Source: Stratiolaelaps scimitus
Taxonomy: Eukaryota > Arthropoda > Arachnida > Mesostigmata > Laelapidae
Length of the DNA: 64,000 nt
Assembly (NCBI GenBank): GCA_019614645.1
Contig: JABWDB010000038.1
Coordinates: 310,001 to 374,000, forward strand
Direction: 5' to 3'
In this document: positions 62,572-64,000 of the stretch, piece by piece
Layout of the letters: each line of letters starts with the position of its first letter
Position numbering within the stretch: position 1 is the first letter of the stretch
Program-made: the position numbers and the translations under genes
The notes under the pieces: generated by a model
Databases searched by the model: none
What the model was told of the DNA's origin: nothing
The model's input: only the letters and a program-made list of their open reading frames with translations

Positions 62572-62841
62572 TGAGCCGGTGGTGTCCGGAGGTGGGACCG
62601 AGGAGCGGGCCCCCTCGCGCGTTCGTGTACACTTCTTCGAGAGCGGGGCGGTCAAGTGCCCCTCGGCCACCGGTGGCAGCAGTGCCGCAATGGACGTCAG
62701 CGTCGACGGCCAGCTGCTCAATGGCAGCGCCAGCAACAGCTACTTCAGGGAGACCCAGCAACAGACCCAGCAGCACGTGTTTACCACTAGCACGCCTAAC
62801 GGCACCAGCGTGCGAACCGTCACGTATACCGCCAGGCAGAG
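62572..62841 (+). CDS. Internal coding exon 3 of the main gene (Ser/Gly/Gln/Thr-rich)
   Basis: The donor AGGCAGAG|GTTAGT at 62841 is good. The acceptor ACAATAG at 62571 is the first AG after a long AG-free stretch, and codons switch abruptly to C/G endings right after it. The exon starts by completing the split codon left by exon 2 (GA plus T gives Asp) and ends with two bases, so exons 2 and 3 join without a frame shift. At 270 nt it is a symmetric exon that could be skipped without changing frame. The roughly 90 residues include SRVRVHFFESGAVKCPS, a Ser/Gly stretch, a Gln-rich stretch (RETQQQTQQH) and TSTPNGTSVRTVTYTARQR. There is no membrane segment or known catalytic motif, so it is likely a flexible region. 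Family not recognised. The gene continues beyond the window. Confidence 0.8.
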
Positions 62842-63688
62842 GTTAGTTTTTCTCCTTCGGGGCGCTTGGATACTTTGGGGAAGAGAGGGGGGTCCTTTGT
62901 TTGCAGTTCGGTGGACGTTAGTCTACATTAGCAGGACTAGATTTAGGTGACTTATGTTGGTTTGCGAAACTTGCTTTCAGTTAGTTGTTTGGGACGTAAA
63001 AACGTACCTGATGTAAGCTATTTGAGAGAGAAAAAAACTTGTGGGCTTCATTCTAAATGGCTGTCGATTCCTATGCTATGTAGAAATACATGTGGATCGA
63101 TGTGGCAAATCTCATATTTTGTGATTTTCTGTGGAATATTCCTGCGAAATTGGCTATGACCATAAATCTGACCGTGGTCGCCCTGCTTCTTGGCAGACCT
63201 TCCAGCAGAATGTGCTTCACGTTTAATTCTCGGACTCATATATTTGTCGGCTGTTATCAGAAACAGTGATCCTCCATCATAGTTAGATGGAATATAGTGG
63301 CAATTTTCTCCGATTATCAATCTCGGCGTACGGTTCTGATGGATGCGTCCAGAATTCGCTATACTGGATTAAATTTTGATTTGACTGGGAATCGGTGGAA
63401 CTGCCGACGATGGCACGATCCAGTATTTATCGACAATTTCCGAGCACAAACTCGATAACTACAACACGAGGGTGCCGCACGTTATATCGCCACGGGATTT
63501 CTTCTCCCCTTGTTGTTGCTGGACATAGTGCATTCCATCAATGTAAACTTATGCAAAGAACATCGTTGGAACAGCATGTCTCGTGTTCACGACACAAATG
63601 AAATTACCTCTTAATTGTCTGGGCGTGATCGTGGACTCCCTGTTTTAAGTCGTCGAAGATAGAGCACAGCATAGAAAACAGTACCAAT

Positions 63689-63734
<46 letters not shown>

Positions 63735-64000
63735 CTCTTACTGCTACGCTGCTCAGTGATATTATCGTAAATAATTAGCATTATTTTTTTAATTAGCATA
63801 CTTCTACACCTTATGCTAATAGTGTTATTAAAGTGACATTAATCAAAGGAATCATGCTTTGTCCTTATCCAGCTATTCAAACACTAATGCCATCATCAAT
63901 AGCTACGGCTACAATCGACCAAAGCAGCAATCACTAAAACAGCAAAAGCGAATACAAACAAGTGCTACCTGGATGAGATGTTCCCGATGAAAGGATGATA
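62842..64000 (+). other. Start of intron 3: no further exon seen
   Basis: AT-rich with a (TA)n array at 63698-63732 and short unbiased open frames. No acceptor followed by a GC3-rich frame was found before the window ends. Confidence 0.5.
63698..63732. repeat. (TA)n microsatellite
   Basis: A TA array of about 35 bases, preceded by a short CA run. Confidence 0.95.

Noticed and set aside
1..64000. Bacterial operons, phage, CRISPR arrays, IS elements or rRNA genes
   Set aside because: No long dense ORFs, ribosome-binding sites, regularly spaced direct repeats or rRNA motifs. The architecture is that of an animal intron-rich locus.

Overview
The window is eukaryotic nuclear DNA, most likely from an animal and probably an arthropod. 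A parasitiform mite or tick would fit, but the sequence does not prove it. There are no operons, bacterial-style genes, rRNA or CRISPR. Short GC3-rich exons with consensus splice sites sit in very long introns full of (TA)n, (CAG)n, (GA)n and (AAT)n microsatellites, and tRNA-derived retroposons with clean target-site duplications (TSDs) are present. Nearly all open frames are short, overlap on both strands, or translate simple repeats (poly-Y/I from TA, poly-Q/A/C/L from CAG/CTG). I treat them as chance.

One plus-strand protein-coding gene appears to run through the whole window. Its probable first coding exon is at 2696-2830. A second exon ends at 40201, with a strong acceptor at 39834 and a possible extension upstream. 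A third lies at 62572-62841. Exons 2 and 3 join in phase, and the frame leaves exon 3 open, so the gene continues past the right edge. Introns are about 37 kb, 22.4 kb and more than 1.1 kb. The partial protein is basic and Ser/Arg-rich at its N-terminus, then His/Gln-, Ser- and Thr-rich and apparently disordered. I do not recognise the family.

Layout: 1-2695 is a GC-rich, triplet-rich 5' flank or 5' UTR region. 2831-39833 is intron 1, in which AT-rich DNA alternates with GC-rich, ORF-dense patches (5.2-6.9, 8.5-9.2, 16.1-17.3, 19.2-20.3, 21.4-21.6 and 37.0-39.8 kb). 40202-62571 is intron 2 and holds most of the recognisable retroposons. 62842-64000 is the start of intron 3.

The mobile elements are the best-supported non-genic content. 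They are: (i) a tRNA-Ser-like SINE at 60842-61104 (minus strand) with a perfect 15-bp TSD and a related older copy beside it; (ii) a 58483-59063 retroposon with a tRNA-like head, a duplicated 5' end, a 13-bp terminal hairpin, a poly(A) tail and a perfect 15-bp TSD; (iii) a family sharing the 3' block GTGGACGTTAAATGTT, with copies at 14.9, 50.7 and 55.1 kb, two of them flanked by direct repeats. I did not find a clear new biological system. The hairpin-ended retroposon and the possible nested minus-strand coding patches are the items most worth checking.
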